From NCBI GenBank assembly GCA_001632425.1, contig KV425664.1, positions 1 to 60,558 on the forward strand: a DNA stretch of 60,558 bases. Reading direction: 5' to 3'. Within the stretch, counting starts at the first letter, position 1. Each line of letters starts with the position of its first letter. Source of the stretch: Neolentinus lepideus HHB14362 ss-1. Lineage: Eukaryota; Basidiomycota; Agaricomycetes; Gloeophyllales; Gloeophyllaceae. This document shows positions 22,923-34,642 of the stretch, piece by piece. Under the pieces are notes generated by a model. It was not told where the DNA came from. It did not search any database and saw only the letters and a program-made list of their open reading frames with translations. A program made the position numbers and the translations under genes.

Positions 22923-23845
22923 ATTTGCCAGCAGGACTTGCGGAAATATCGAGTACAAGGTGTTGTATTCACGACGCACGGTGCAGGGAATGAAGATATG
23001 AACTTGTGGCCTCCTGCCCTCACTTTGGCTCTATATAATCGCCCTAGCACAGTCCCGGAACAACCACCGGCCTCAGTAACTGTCTCGGGCTCGGACTCAA
23101 CAGCGACTCTACGGCCTTAATCATCTTCGAAGTGAGCCAGGTGAGCACTTCAGTCCATCGCCCTAAGATCATCATAGCAATACAGTTTTAGCATCTGGCT
23201 GGTAGCGTAACCATGGGATCCGAGGTCACACCGATCTGTCACATAAGGATCAAGTGGAGGCACCGTTGGGACTGACGCAGACGTGATTGGATGATGCATG
23301 AGCATTGTACCAGCTCGAGGCACGCCTCGAGCTGGTAGCGCAGCCATGGACCCAACATAACTCTGATGCATTCCGCGAAGGTGATATATAAAGGACCATA
23401 TCGAATAGATGAAACAGATGACCAGCTGAGATTTGACCGACCTCTGATCATCTTAGCATCATCTCCACTGACCCGAATCTGCTGAGAACGATACCGACAC
23501 GATGAGCAATGGACGCGCGACTGAGATGATACGGGCCAACGATGGGTATAACCACAGTCGTGTCAGATGTTCTAGGCCGGAGGCAACGTATGAAGCGCAC
23601 AAATGCATATTGGCGCATTTCATTCTGAGCCCTCTAGGACTGGTTCAGCGCACGAGAAAAAGCCAAAAGTCATTGAGATACCATGTACTCTTACCAAGAG
23701 CAGTGCATAGCGCGAATGGCACTATGAGTCTCATTTCCACATCGTTTGTTCGTTCGTTCGTCGGCTAAGATCGCGTCTTCTCACCGCTCCTACACAGCCC
23801 CGCACATCCCCTCGCGACTCATCTCTTCTGCACGCCCTAAATAAC
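22923..23845. other. Upstream flank shared by membrane-protein copies A, B and C; no gene
   Basis: Stretches such as the one around 23460-23530 recur beside copy B (about 28600-28870), and related sequence lies upstream of copy C (about 41450-41900, inverted). It contains a short palindrome, GCTCGAGGCACGCCTCGAGC, at about 23312-23331. No coding region is supported. Confidence 0.5.
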
Positions 23846-24540
23846 TCACCCGCTCCTGGCCGACAGCGCGCACTCCGGATCCTCCAAGCTCACATCTACC
23901 CCACGCGCCCGCGTCAACCGTGTGCCAACACTCCACGCGTCCTTGACGACCGACAGAAGCGCGAGGATCGAGAACGCAAGCGCAAACACGTGTACGAATT
24001 TGCTTGCAACAGGCCAAGTTAGTCAAAGGCAATGGGAACGGGCACTCACTGGACGAGGCGACGGTCTGATGGGCGAAGATGGCCCAGAGGGACGACGCAA
24101 GCGCGATGGATACGAGAGGTCGCTCTCGGGTAAGGCGAACGCGTACGTGGCGGCGGTGCTCTCGAGTAAGAAGCTGCGAAAACAGAGCGTGTGCACTAAA
24201 ACACGCCGCAGCACTCACAGTGCGAGGGAGATGGAGACCTTCATCCAGACACCGGCCTTGTAGGTGAGTGCGTCGACGCCGAAGGCTTCGAAGGCGATGT
24301 GGACTCGTAGGAGGACAGCGAGGAGGGGGAGGCGCCAGGTGACGAATTGCCTGTATCCTGGAAAGAACTGGTAGACGACGGTGTCACAGTGTCGAGGAGG
24401 TGTAACGCTAGACTGGCGACGGTGCAAGTAAGAGCAGGTTAAACGATTATGTTGAGGGTCGATCTGGAAGACGAGTTGGGGGTTAGTCGGGCGAGACGCA
24501 ACGTACTTTGAGCAGAATGCCATCTTTCCACGACTCAGCG
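23846..24540 (-). pseudogene. Relic of the TspO-like membrane protein gene
   Basis: Four pieces align in order with the intact gene at 31.4-32.4 kb: [11 protein letters not shown] (start codon changed, ACC where ATG should be, at 24540-24542), TVVYQFFPG followed by a large internal deletion to FEAFGVDALTYKAGVW, then [13 protein letters not shown], and a last exon with VSLEDPE and a stop at 23846-23848. The lost start codon and the deletion of about half of the helices make it inactive. It sits next to membrane-protein copy A, just as the intact gene sits next to copy B. Confidence 0.75.
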
Positions 24541-25759
24541 GTCGATGGAGAGGATTGGAAGCTCGTCAAGTGACGGGCAGCGTCGACTAGCTGTAGAGAC
24601 CGCGAGGGCCAAATCGACTTGCGTTTGTTAGACGCTGCAGAGGTGGATAATCATAGATCGTGTATGAATGCCCTCTGATCATGATGGTGGGTCCACGAAT
24701 GCGAGAGAGCGAAGAATGTGTGGAAGAGACACTGAGAAGTAATCAAGAAGACAAAGGGCAGAGTACTCAAAGAAGGAATCAAAGAAGAGTCACGGGCTTC
24801 GTGGTTGTGTTTCCTTTACCCCACCTGCTGTTCGGGCCAAAGTGCACCTTTTCGTCCTCACCAACGAGCACCGGTATACCAACTCCTCCAACCCGCCTAC
24901 CCGGAGACGCCGTATAAAACTCAGGACTCCATGGAGGGACTTGGCATATGCAGTTCAAGGTCGCCATTGTATCGCATCAAGGAGGGGTGGGCTGAGATGC
25001 GTGTCCGTGGTGGTCGGTACACCTGCTTCTCTGTTATCTTGCTTCAGTCCTCGTCAACGCCAACGACGTCAATATCTTTGTCCTTGCTGTACCCCCGATC
25101 TTTTGTCCTACCCACGCGCCATGAACTCTACACCTCGTGTCAGATCCTGTCTGTCTGGACACTGAGCATTCTCTTCACCCTTAATGCTTGACTACGAAGA
25201 ACGCGTTGCCGCGTGGGGAGGAGCGTATATGCTACTTTGACGACGCAGCAATCCTCCCGTGAGCTGGCCCCTCCGCCCGTGACCTTGCACCGCTGTTCAC
25301 TCAGATATACATATCATATAACGTGCCAGCGTCTGCATCCGCGCGCGATGGCTACTGTCGCTCTCTGGCGATGATCACGATGGGCGAGAACGACTCGAGG
25401 TGGATGCTCCAGCTTGTGTACGTCCGCGTTCTGGGTGTAGCCTTCGCGCTTCGAGTGTGCTCGCGTCCGCGCTGTTCGTCTCGTGTCGCTCTGCTCTACA
25501 AAGGACCGCAGGTATCCTTCGCTCCGCGCTTCCGCCGTGACTGCCCCCCGCTGCCCCGATTCGACGACTTGGATCTCCAGACGTCCATCCTCGATGCGTC
25601 GTGTCCTCGTAAGCCCACCTTCTATCCAGCGTTCCGCTCGCGGTGTTCGTGCCGACTGCAAAGCGCGTATCTTGAATCGACACTAGGCGAGTAGCCGTTT
25701 ACCGTGCATCTAGTGTCTCATAAATACCAACGTAGCATATCCCCAACCGTCTTCGGTAC
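24541..25759. other. No supported gene; moderate GC content
   Basis: A minus-strand frame at 24967-24790 contains PPWSPEFYTASPGRRVG and EDEKVHFGPNSRWG, which reads like a possible exon, but no partner exons or known family were found. Several overlapping frames at 25.3-25.7 kb on both strands look like GC-rich shadow frames. I assign nothing. Confidence 0.35.
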
Positions 25760-26000
25760 TCATCCTGCACGTGCTAATAGCACTATCTGTGCTTCACGGT
25801 ACTTATTCGACTTGAATGTGACACACACGGGCTGGAGCTCGATAGTCTCCGTGCCCGTGCCGCTGGTCGTCCACGCGTGGACGGGGGGCGGGGTGGCGAA
25901 CTGCATCGTGGACACCTGGCTTGAGCCTGCCGTCTGAGTCAACCGTCTGATCTGACGTCTTGCCGAGCGCGACGAGGATGATGACCGCCGGGAAGATTCC
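25760..26000 (-). pseudogene. Seven-helix-type membrane protein family, copy D (last exon only)
   Basis: After an acceptor CAG at 26003-26001 the minus strand encodes GIFPAVIILVALGKTSDQ. After a frame change it encodes SSQVSTMQFATPP, matching the last exon of copies A-C (GIFPTVIILLVALG, STIQFASPP). Unlike A-C the DNA is rich in CpG. It is a fragment with a frameshift, not a gene. Confidence 0.6.
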
Positions 26001-26099
26001 CTGGTGAGTGCAGTGATGGCATTGGATGGATGGAGCGACGCTGCCTCAGGATGCTGCCCACTACCTCCTGCGAGACAAGCAGGATGTTAGGACTTGCTG

Positions 26100-27060
26100 G
26101 GTTGAGATGACATGGGGATGTAGATTACGTGTGCGAGGATGGTTGGCCCGGAGGAAGTTACATTGGACCTAGGAAAACCTCGCGTTCATATGAGCGAGGC
26201 TGTTCCTCGTGCTGAATGTGCTCAGGAACACGACGCACGAGATCGAACACATTTGTGCTGTCTCGTCGCCGAATTAGATCGCGCGGAGCCTGGTGCTAGA
26301 TGAGTGTTCCTGTTCTTCTATCGACCCCACCTCCTCCGTTCCTCAGGCCCTTTCCTGGCCCCCACCGCCCTATTCTCTATTATCGCGTGCACGTGCTCAC
26401 CTTCCGCATCTTCCTCAGCACCAATGCAAACCGCGACACCGCGACCGCCGCGCGCATCCTCTCCGCGCACATCTACCTTCCCGATGGGCCCGTCCCGCAG
26501 TATCTCGTCCCCCCCGCGCTCGTCGACGGCGCGCTTCACATGCTTCCTGCACGTGTCACTCTCCTTGCTCTTCCCGATCGCGAACTCTAGGCATAATAGT
26601 GAGTCTCTTCCCTCTTCTCTATTCCGCTGCTTTACTCCCTGTTTCCCATTCCCTCTTCCCTCCCCTCCACTCATTCCTTCCTTACTTATCCTCCTACCTC
26701 CCATCTAAGTCTTCACTTTTGTTGCACCTGCAAGACCCCGACCTAGCCTACGCCCTCATTCAAGGTGTCCCTTGCCCGCTAGATGTAGAGATGGAGTGCC
26801 TCGGCACGTGCATGGCAGGCGTGGACGGATGGGCGAGCATGTGCATGAGCATTGGAAGGCCAAGTGCGTGGTAGGAGGGACAGGTAGGTGCACAGAACGT
26901 GGTAAGCAGGTCGTTCGAAGTTGGAGAGTGGAGAGAGGAGGGGTGCGGGTTGTTCGGGTTTAGAGGGAGGAGGTGATGGGAGGGGGGGTGGGAGGATACC
27001 TTCCTGTATCTCAGGATGCTTGCTACTTGCTAATTAGGTAGTGGACTAATACTACTTCCT
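26100..27060. repeat. Duplicated segment P, copy 2 (inverted relative to copies 1 and 3)
   Basis: The reverse complement aligns with 43780-44720. Both contain a frame reading FLSTNAN, a (V/L)DGALH motif, FPIAN before a splice-like end, and RLFLVLN.L..TTHE...H in the upstream exon. This suggests exons of a broken membrane-protein-like gene. Stops and frame changes occur in every copy and the family was not identified. Confidence 0.55.
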
Positions 27061-27322
27061 TTCGATCTTGCCCAGAGTCTACACCGACAAATTGACCACT
27101 CCAAGTGTGAGTTCCAGATATGGAATGCAAGTGGCTTGACACATTTGGACTCGTGACATAACAATATACACAATACAACAACAGTATCTCTATGACAAGA
27201 GGGACCATAATAAATAAAGAGTTCAGGCAAATAAACAACAGATCTATGTGCCTGTACATCCTTCCAACACCCCTTTGCAGCCATGTCACATGTAGTGCTC
27301 CTGCCTAACATCAACACACCTC

Positions 27323-28405
27323 TCAAGGCTCTTCTCCCAGATTCCTATCTGCTGGCCCAGATGAGCTGAAGGCAATGTGCCTAGTTTCAACTTCAATAGT
27401 GGCTGTTCCACCTGTTGCATCATTTGTTTGGGCTTGAGCAGGTGGGCTGGCAAACTGGATGGTGGACACTTTGCTCTCTTGCCTGACATTTTGGTTTGCT
27501 CTCTCAGAGTACTGAACTGACTGGTCTGATGACCAGCCAAGTGCCACAAGTAGGATGATGACAGTTGGGAAGATTCCCTGTCAAAAAAAAGATGAAGAGT
27601 GTGAAATCATGTTCATTATGGTGATGCACTGTGAGCTGCTCCAAGATATTCTCCAGAACATCCTACCACATAAGGACAGTGTTAGTATGTTTCTGAATTT
27701 GAGAAGAGATGTCTTACAACTGCCAAGGCCATTGCCTCAGTGATATTGCCAAGATCCAGGTCACTGAAGATTGCACACAACACCAAGGAGATTGAATACA
27801 GAACTCCAGTCTCCAACCTGGCATGGCATCAATATATACGTAACAAGAATATACTGCATCACTGCATCATACATAAGCCATGCCACTCAAAGATATTTGC
27901 TCTTGGTCCCCCCTATTTCTTTTGTTGCCTTCCAGATCTGGAATGCTAAACTAACAGTGAGTATGTCAAGTTCAGTCAGCAATACAGGATATACCTATCA
28001 GGGCACTCATGAGCATGTTTGTGGCACAGGAAAATATAAATTGTGCAAGGCTTGTGGCAGCTGTGTTTCTTATCAGCTGCATTTGTTCAGTTGTAGGATG
28101 CCCAACAATTGAAGGTGTTTGTAGTTGCAACAGGATCAGCTTTGCCAGAAAGGCAACATTCATGAGGCCACATACTCATGAAATCAGATTAGTCATATTA
28201 CCATCTTATAACTGAAAAAAGTACCTGATCCACCAATGAGGAACATGACAGGAGCAGCTACAATCATAATCTGCTTGTGGTACAGTATGTAGCATTGCCA
28301 TATCTGTAGCGGATGTGTCAATACCAATTCCAGAAAGCAATATGTGTTTGTATATGACACTTGCCAGTAATCCATCTGCAATACAACTGACAGAGAATTA
28401 GTCAA
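27323..28405 (-). pseudogene. Seven-helix-type membrane protein family, copy B (5' truncated)
   Basis: Contains the exons from IWQCYILYHKQIMIVAAPVMF through AQFIFSCATNMLMSALI to the tail STIQFASPPAQAQ, with its stop at 27323. The first three exons of the family (copies A and C) are missing; the sequence breaks off near 28405 in what is intron in the other copies. The segment matching the loop after the sixth helix also carries in-frame stops. CpG-poor. Confidence 0.75.
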
Positions 28406-30264
28406 ATTGACAGTGATACCACCTTGATCATACTCAAAGTGAGCTGAGTGAGCACATACTTCAGCTCATCGCAGGATTGTCGTTGTAATCCAGTTGTGAC
28501 ATCTGGCTGGTAGCACAGCCATGGGATCTGAGGTCACACCAATCTGTCGCATAAGAAACAAGTCGACTGCTTCAACCAATGGACAATCTTAGCATCATCT
28601 CCAGGAATCTCGGGCATCTGACTGTCTCCTCACCAATCCATTGAGAGTGATGAAGATGATCACTAGTGCTTTACTGCTGAGGCGTATAGTATACTGTGAT
28701 CACATCATCCATGGTCTCGATGTAATGCTGATCTATTACATGAAGGTGATATAACAGAACAGCTCATGCAAACAGTTGAGCTTCAACTGACCTCTGACCA
28801 CCTTCATGAACCCCAAAGCTGTTGAGAGCGACACAGACATGATGGGTAATGGATGAGTAACTGAGATGGTAAGATTAAAATCATGTCAGATGTTTCAGAC
28901 CAGAGGCAACGTCTTTCCTCAAGCAACCACAACATCACAATAAACATAGGTGTGTTTCGCTCATGTTCAGAACCCCCTAGGACTTGTTCCTCAACCCACA
29001 CCACTGCCATGCATGAGAATGAATCCAACCCCCCAGATGCACATGGATCCGTACAAGTACTTCTACTTGCAAACTTGTATGTACACCGCAATGTAGTTGT
29101 GGTCTGTGTTAGATCTCCCCTTACCCAAGGCTGATCATCTCAGTGTCTCAAATCGACCTCATCAATCTGTTGAGTGCGACGGCAGCAGTCGAATAATTGA
29201 GAAGAGTTAGCAACTGCCCCAAACCTCCACCAGGTGCTCTAGACTGGAGTGTGAGCCAACGTCTCTCCTCTGAATCAAGCAACCAGCATCCTAACGCACC
29301 TCCCTCCATCCACCTCATCTGCCGGCATTGATATCAATACTGAATGGAGGTTCACTCAGCCATCCCCTTTCACAAGTCCAACCTCCTGCAGCTCCGCAAA
29401 ACAGTGAGCGACTCTAATTCACCCTGACACATCTGGATCCTTACTTAACAGTGCAAAGTACTGACCTTTCCTCACACTCGCAAGCCCAAGACATAGTAGC
29501 AAGTCACCACCTCTTCCCCATCTCTCCCTTTCCCCTCCACAGTCTACCATACCCCTGTACCCCACAATCTGGCATACCTCTGCCCAAATTTACCACCCAC
29601 CAGATAAATGACCCTGCCCCCACCCCATGCACCACATCCATACAACCACTCTGCCACTTCTAATTGAGAACTCATACACTGCAGTCCATATCAAAATGTA
29701 GCTGTGGTTTCTTACGGTCACTGTCCATCGTTCAAGATTGTGTTTCTCCCCTCACCCAAGTCAAGCAACCACAGCATCCCAATGTTCAACGCTCCTCCCT
29801 CCCAAGTCAGGAAATCAAACCAGCCATAAGCATCCACCTCACTTGCTGGCATCGAAGGGAGGCTCACTCGGTCCTCACACATTGTCTTGTCCAACTCCCG
29901 CAGCTCCACGAAATGGTGAGCAACCCTACTTCCTGATTAATAGCCACAAACTGCGCTAGGCCACCCTTAATCGGCATTGAGACTGCAAAACCACTCTATG
30001 TGTGTGACTCCCTGCAGGTCAGATAGCGGTCCCTAGTACTAGTCAGATAGCACCAGCAGATCTAGCTGCCTCAGTTCCTCCCTGTTTCAACTTGTGGATT
30101 CAAGTGACAGCCTGCTTAGTTACGGCAAGTTAGGAAGGGGACTTTGACTTTATGGTGAAGCAGCAGATGTCTATATATGATGCATTAGCAAGTCCCAACT
30201 AAACACCCTATCCCACCGCCCTCCATCCTCTCCTCCCAATTGCGAGCTGAGACATAGTGGCGAG
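28406..30264. other. Flank of copy B, inverted partner of 40.9-41.9 kb; no gene
   Basis: 29660-29920 is the reverse complement, with differences, of 41070-41330. 30000-30050 resembles 40880-40930 inverted. The open frames here are remnants or shadows without recognisable domains. Confidence 0.5.
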
Positions 30265-30815
30265 TCTCCCCCTCAATCTGTCGTGCCTTCCCCCTCCATA
30301 ATCTGTCGTACCCCTGCACCCTCCACAATCTATCATGCCTTCACCCTCTGTAATCTATTGTGCCTTCCCCCTCCGTAATCTACCATGCCTCTATCCCTCC
30401 GTAATCTATTGTGCCTTCCCCCTCTGCAATCTATTGTGCCTCCCCCTTCTGCAATCAATCGTGCCTTCCCCCTCCACAATCTGTCATACCCCTGTGCCCT
30501 CAATCTGTCGTACCCCCATCCCCCTCAATCTATCATACCACTGTCCCCTCTGTAATCTATTGTGCCTTCCCCCTCTGCAATCAATCATGCCTTCCCCCTC
30601 CACAATCTGTTGTGCCTCTATCCCTCTGCAATCCATCGTACCCCATCCCCCTCAATCTGTCATACCCCATCCCCCTCAATCCGTCGTACCCCTGTGCCCT
30701 CCACAATCCGTCATACCACTGTCCCCTCTGTAATCTATTGTGCCTTTCCCCTCCGCAATCTATTGTGCCTCCCCCCTCTATAATCTATCATGCCTCCTCC
30801 CTCCGCACTCTATCA
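30265..30815. repeat. Minisatellite, pyrimidine-rich units of about 25-31 bases
   Basis: Repeated units of the form CCTTCCCCCTCYGYAATCTATYGTG, imperfect, through about 550 bases. Long plus-strand frames across it are low-complexity artefacts of the repeat. Confidence 0.85.
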
Positions 30816-30904
30816 TATCCAAATCCACCACAATCTCGGCCACCCCTGCACAAACCAACCAATCACACCCCACCGACCGCCCCCACCCCACACCACCCCA
30901 CCCC

Positions 30905-31135
30905 ACACTCAACATCACAAAGCCACCCAACAAAATCTCAAAGCCACCCCAACAAAATCTCAAAGCCACCCAACAAAATCCCGAACACCCAACAAAATCT
31001 CAAAGCCACCCCAACAAAATCCCAAAGCCACCCCAACAAAATCCCAAACCCAAACACACCACCCCCACCACAAAGCCAAACACACAACCCCCAACAAAAT
31101 CCCAAAGCCACCCCAACAAAACTCCAAACCCAAAC
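30905..31135. repeat. Minisatellite, 22-base units
   Basis: Units close to CAACAAAATCYCAAAGCCACC repeat about eight times, with some interruptions by AAACCCAAACAC. Confidence 0.85.
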
Positions 31136-31256
31136 ACATTCAAATTCGAAACACAAATATATACAATTACTACACTACACCACAAGCACACACAGTCCAT
31201 ATCGAGATGTAAATCGTTCAGTCGTTCAAGATCGTATTTCCTGTTCCCTTTCATCC

Positions 31257-31365
31257 ACTCCCCTCCTCTTCACTTTCCATCCACTCCCCTCCTCTCCACT
31301 TTCCCCATCCACTCCCCTCCTCTTCACTTTCCAAGCACTCCCCTCCTCTTCACTTTTTCCATCCC
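31257..31365. repeat. Four tandem CT-rich units of about 28 bases
   Basis: CACTCCCCTCCTCTTCACTT followed by TCC-rich spacers, four times, ending 40 bases before the stop codon of the TspO-like gene. On that gene's strand this is a purine-rich region just 3' of the coding sequence, so it may lie in the 3' UTR. Confidence 0.8.
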
Positions 31366-31404
31366 CTCCGCACTCCCCCCACCCACTCTACACACCCCAC
31401 CCAC

Positions 31405-32409
31405 TCACCCACTCCCGACCAACGGCGCCCTCTCCGGATCCTCCAAACTAACCCCCCCGCCCCTCGCCCTCGCGACCCGCGCCCCGACTCCCCACGCGCC
31501 CTTCACGACCCACGTAAGCGCCAGGACAGAGAACGCGAGCGCAGAGTAGTGGATGAATTTGCCTGGAAAAAAGTCGAGTCACGGCCAAGGGTGCACGGGC
31601 GCGGGAAGGACTCACCGGACGAAGAGACGCTCTGGTGGGCAAAGATGGCCCAGAGGGACCACGCGACGGCGACGGACGCGGGGAGGTCGCCCTCGGGCGA
31701 CGCAAACGCGTACGTAGCGGCTGTGCCCTCGAGGAAGAACCTGCCCCGAAATACCAATCAGTACCAAAATAAACCACGCCCCACCACACCAGCACTCACA
31801 GCGCGAGGAACACAAAGATCTTCGTCCACACGCCGGCCTTGTGCGCGAGCGCGTCGACGCCAAAGGCCTGGAACGCGGTGAGCACGACGAGGACGGTCGT
31901 CCAGCCGTGGTAGAGCGAGAAGGGGAGGTGCACGAAGAGCTCGTCGGCGACCGAGGCGGGCTCGTGGTACTTTTTCACAATGTAGTAGATGTGGGTGACG
32001 GCGGAGGAGACGAAGAGGGAGAGGATGAAGGCGAAGACGTAGTGCGCGTCCGCCCAGAGGGTGACGTACACGGCGTTGAGGGCGGCGAGGAGGGGGAAGC
32101 GCCAGCCGATGCCGTCGACGACGACGGCCTTGCCGCCGGGGAAGAACTGGTAGACGACGGTGCCGAGGAGGAGGAGGTGGATGAGGGACCAGATGGCGAA
32201 GGACCAGGGCGCGGGGGTGAGGTAGGTCTCCTTGCCGGCGGAGTAGGGCCCGCCGGGCTGGGCGACGGTGTAGATGTTCGAGCCGAGGAAGAGCAGGTAC
32301 ACGATTATGTTGGTGAGCTGGGAATAAGGGTGAGATGGACTAGAACGGGTGAGTGTTCCTTCAGTCGTCGCACCTTGAGCAGGATGCCATCTTTCCAAGA
32401 GTCTGCCAT
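31405..32409 (-). CDS. Multi-pass membrane protein with TspO/tryptophan-rich-like signature, four exons
   Basis: Exons (minus): 32409-32374, 32317-31800, 31740-31616 and 31562-31405, coding 278 aa with consistent phases and GT-AG introns. About seven hydrophobic segments are visible. The segment [20 protein letters not shown], followed by GTVVYQFFP, resembles the TP..W.FAIWG.IYLLL..VVYQ signature of bacterial 'tryptophan-rich sensory'-type proteins. Similarity to TspO is by that signature only, so the ligand and membrane are unknown. The C-terminus is short, basic and acidic ([14 protein letters not shown]). GC-rich with normal CpG, unlike its relic at 23.8-24.5 kb. No lesion found. Confidence 0.8.
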
Positions 32410-34642
32410 GGTGGGTAGAGGGAAGGCAAACGCAGGTCGGGTGAGGGTTTTTGAATGGCGGCGCAGTTCCGGTGACGTGACGTCATTTACATTATGGGCC
32501 GGGTTTGGCTGCGAACGTTCCTCCGGCCTTCCATAGTCTCGCTCGTGTCCCCGCTGTCCCGTTGGAGGAGCCGCCTCTGCTGTTTGGGCACAGTTACGCT
32601 CGAGAAGGAGTCGCCACTGAAATGGAGGCGTGCCTGACCCGGCCGGAGCTCACGGTCCAATGTAGTATGCCCTGGCCTAGCACAGCTCCATGCTCCTCCA
32701 CTTTCCCCGGTCCAATGTAGTATGCACTGCGATCAACTACCGTGACCGCCCATCCCGCCGCAGCACGCCATTCCCTCGTCATTTCGCTTTACGCGACTGC
32801 GCCACGGGTTAGGCAATCACCCGCCCCCCCCCGTTCTTGCCCGAGACGAGAATTTGAGCTCATGTCGCGCTGTCCCGACGTTTATCCAACCTGCTGCCAT
32901 CTACGACCGCCGCGACGAACCCTGTGTGCCAGCAAGTCTTGGGTCCTCAACCTGCGTAACCCGTCTCTCCAACTTGGACGTCGGTTCCTCTCTATTCACT
33001 CTGCGCAGCTTCCTATCCCACGTCTAGTTTTGCACTGTCATTTCCGCCTCTGTCTCCGCCACCTCACCTCCCATTCTGGATCCTGGACCTTACGCTCATA
33101 TGCAAGGTAGTCGAAACGCAACACCCTCTCCGCACCTCCCCCCTAACCGTTCTAGCTAAAGTCTGACCCATCTCACGAACCGTCTCGCCCTACTGACGCC
33201 TTCCCGTGCTTCTCTATCCTCTATCCTCCGTTCTGTATTCTGACATGCGTCCATCTACATGGTCCTCGGTGTCTGTGTTAGGGACCGGTACGTTTCATAC
33301 TCGCACTTGCATCCCGATCGTAACTTGTCGTCTCACCCTCCCTGAATACCAGCTGGCGCATCTGATTTTGCAGGTGCTGCTGTCGCGTGTTCTGACACAT
33401 GTTGTCCTTCAGCGTGCGCTGGACACCCGCGCCGACTCACGGTTGCTCAGACTCGACGCTCGGACTGGAAGCGGAGGCGCACGACGCTCGGACTCTAATC
33501 GGGTGCGTTCAACGCTCGGATTGGGTGATTGGGACTAGGCGCGCTCTTCCTACACGCCAGGTACATCTCAGCGGCGCTGGGATCTTAGCTTGCATTCTCT
33601 ACATCAGTCGTGACTAGACCGGTACGCGAGATGGCTCTCTGCGCAAGTGCGCAAAGCCGGGTTGTCCCAAGTGAGCAAGGAGTGTGCCAAGCCAATATCA
33701 TCCCGAGTGCACAAAGTCGGTGTCGTCTCGAGCCCACAAAGCCTGGATGGACTGCTCGTGGGGCGTTAATTCACTCTCAAGCAAATCAAAAGGTAGGGAA
33801 GAGAAGGAAGGTGTTCCCTTCATCATTGTTCTCATTCTCGCGAGGACAGTCACTAGTCAATCCCGACGGGTGGGTGGTATGCGTGTCTGGCAGGGAGGAC
33901 CGAGGCATCTGCTCGTGTCCTGAACGGGAGATGTTAACCTCCTTTGCGTCGATTCTCTCATCGCAATGTATTTCGATCGACACAGAGTGACCACCCCTTC
34001 CGAGCGTACACCCTCTCCAGTTCGTGCGTGGAGGGGACGCACGCTCCTCTACGTCGTTCGCTTTGTTCGTTCCGACCCGGGCTTGTCAGAATCGGGATCC
34101 TAGGCTGCGGATGAGTGAGGGCCATTACAATTCAGCAAGTCCCGTGTCAATATTCTCCCCATTTTAGGAAGTACCGAATGATAGACTCGCGTCCCGTTTA
34201 CCCCGGAATTGAAATATTAGCTGGTCACTCTGATTGTGCTGCGTGCGGATGACTGTCCCGCTCGAAATGATTTCGTGACACTTGCTACGATCTTCGAGAG
34301 AAGGTTCGTTAGCTCTGGATTCCAAGCATGTGGTAATTGTGTCGCCTACAGCCTCGACGGCATAGTCGAACCCACGAGCACCGTATCGCAGGGCGCCTTC
34401 TGCTGCCTCTTTGTCGACATCCGCCACCTCTTCTTCATGGGTTTTACTTCTTATATCTCAGTGACATTTTACAATGATGGCAAACGGTAAAAGACATTAT
34501 GCAGTTCTGCGTCAAGGTGTGTTTGTTCTCCATTCCAGCTGTAGGAACTACCATAGCACTCGAGCACTACTTTAACATAAATCGCACTAGTGGACTGCAG
34601 TCACCATCTCGTCTTCTCGCCGCTTGGCATGCATACGTCCAT
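32410..34642. other. No supported gene; 5' part of a segmental duplication with 45.7-47.9 kb
   Basis: 32870-33010 aligns with 45680-45800, and further pieces match through to the MYND gene end (for example 34380-34740 with 47740-48040). Contains the promoter side of the TspO-like gene, a member of the CT-rich repeat family near 33106-33245, and a minisatellite. Open frames here are short and not protein-like. Confidence 0.5.
33640..33760. repeat. Degenerate 25-base minisatellite
   Basis: Units near AGTGCACAAAGTCGGTGTCGTCCCG, about four to five copies. Two units of the same type are present at about 46474-46525, in the duplicate block. Confidence 0.65.

Noticed and set aside
23922..24263. 113-codon plus-strand frame
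   Set aside because: It is antisense to the TspO-like relic.
30905..31135. Possible CRISPR-like array of short repeats
   Set aside because: Units are contiguous without unique spacers and the genome is eukaryotic; it is a minisatellite.
30411..31451. Long plus-strand open frame (346 codons) rich in Pro, Ser and His/Gln
   Set aside because: It runs through two minisatellites; the lack of stops follows from the repeat composition. It overlaps further long frames in the other phases, as expected for low-complexity DNA.
31841..32536. 231-codon plus-strand frame rich in Glu, Gly and Asp
   Set aside because: It is antisense to the main exon of the TspO-like membrane protein gene; GC-rich hydrophobic codons read backwards give such acidic frames.
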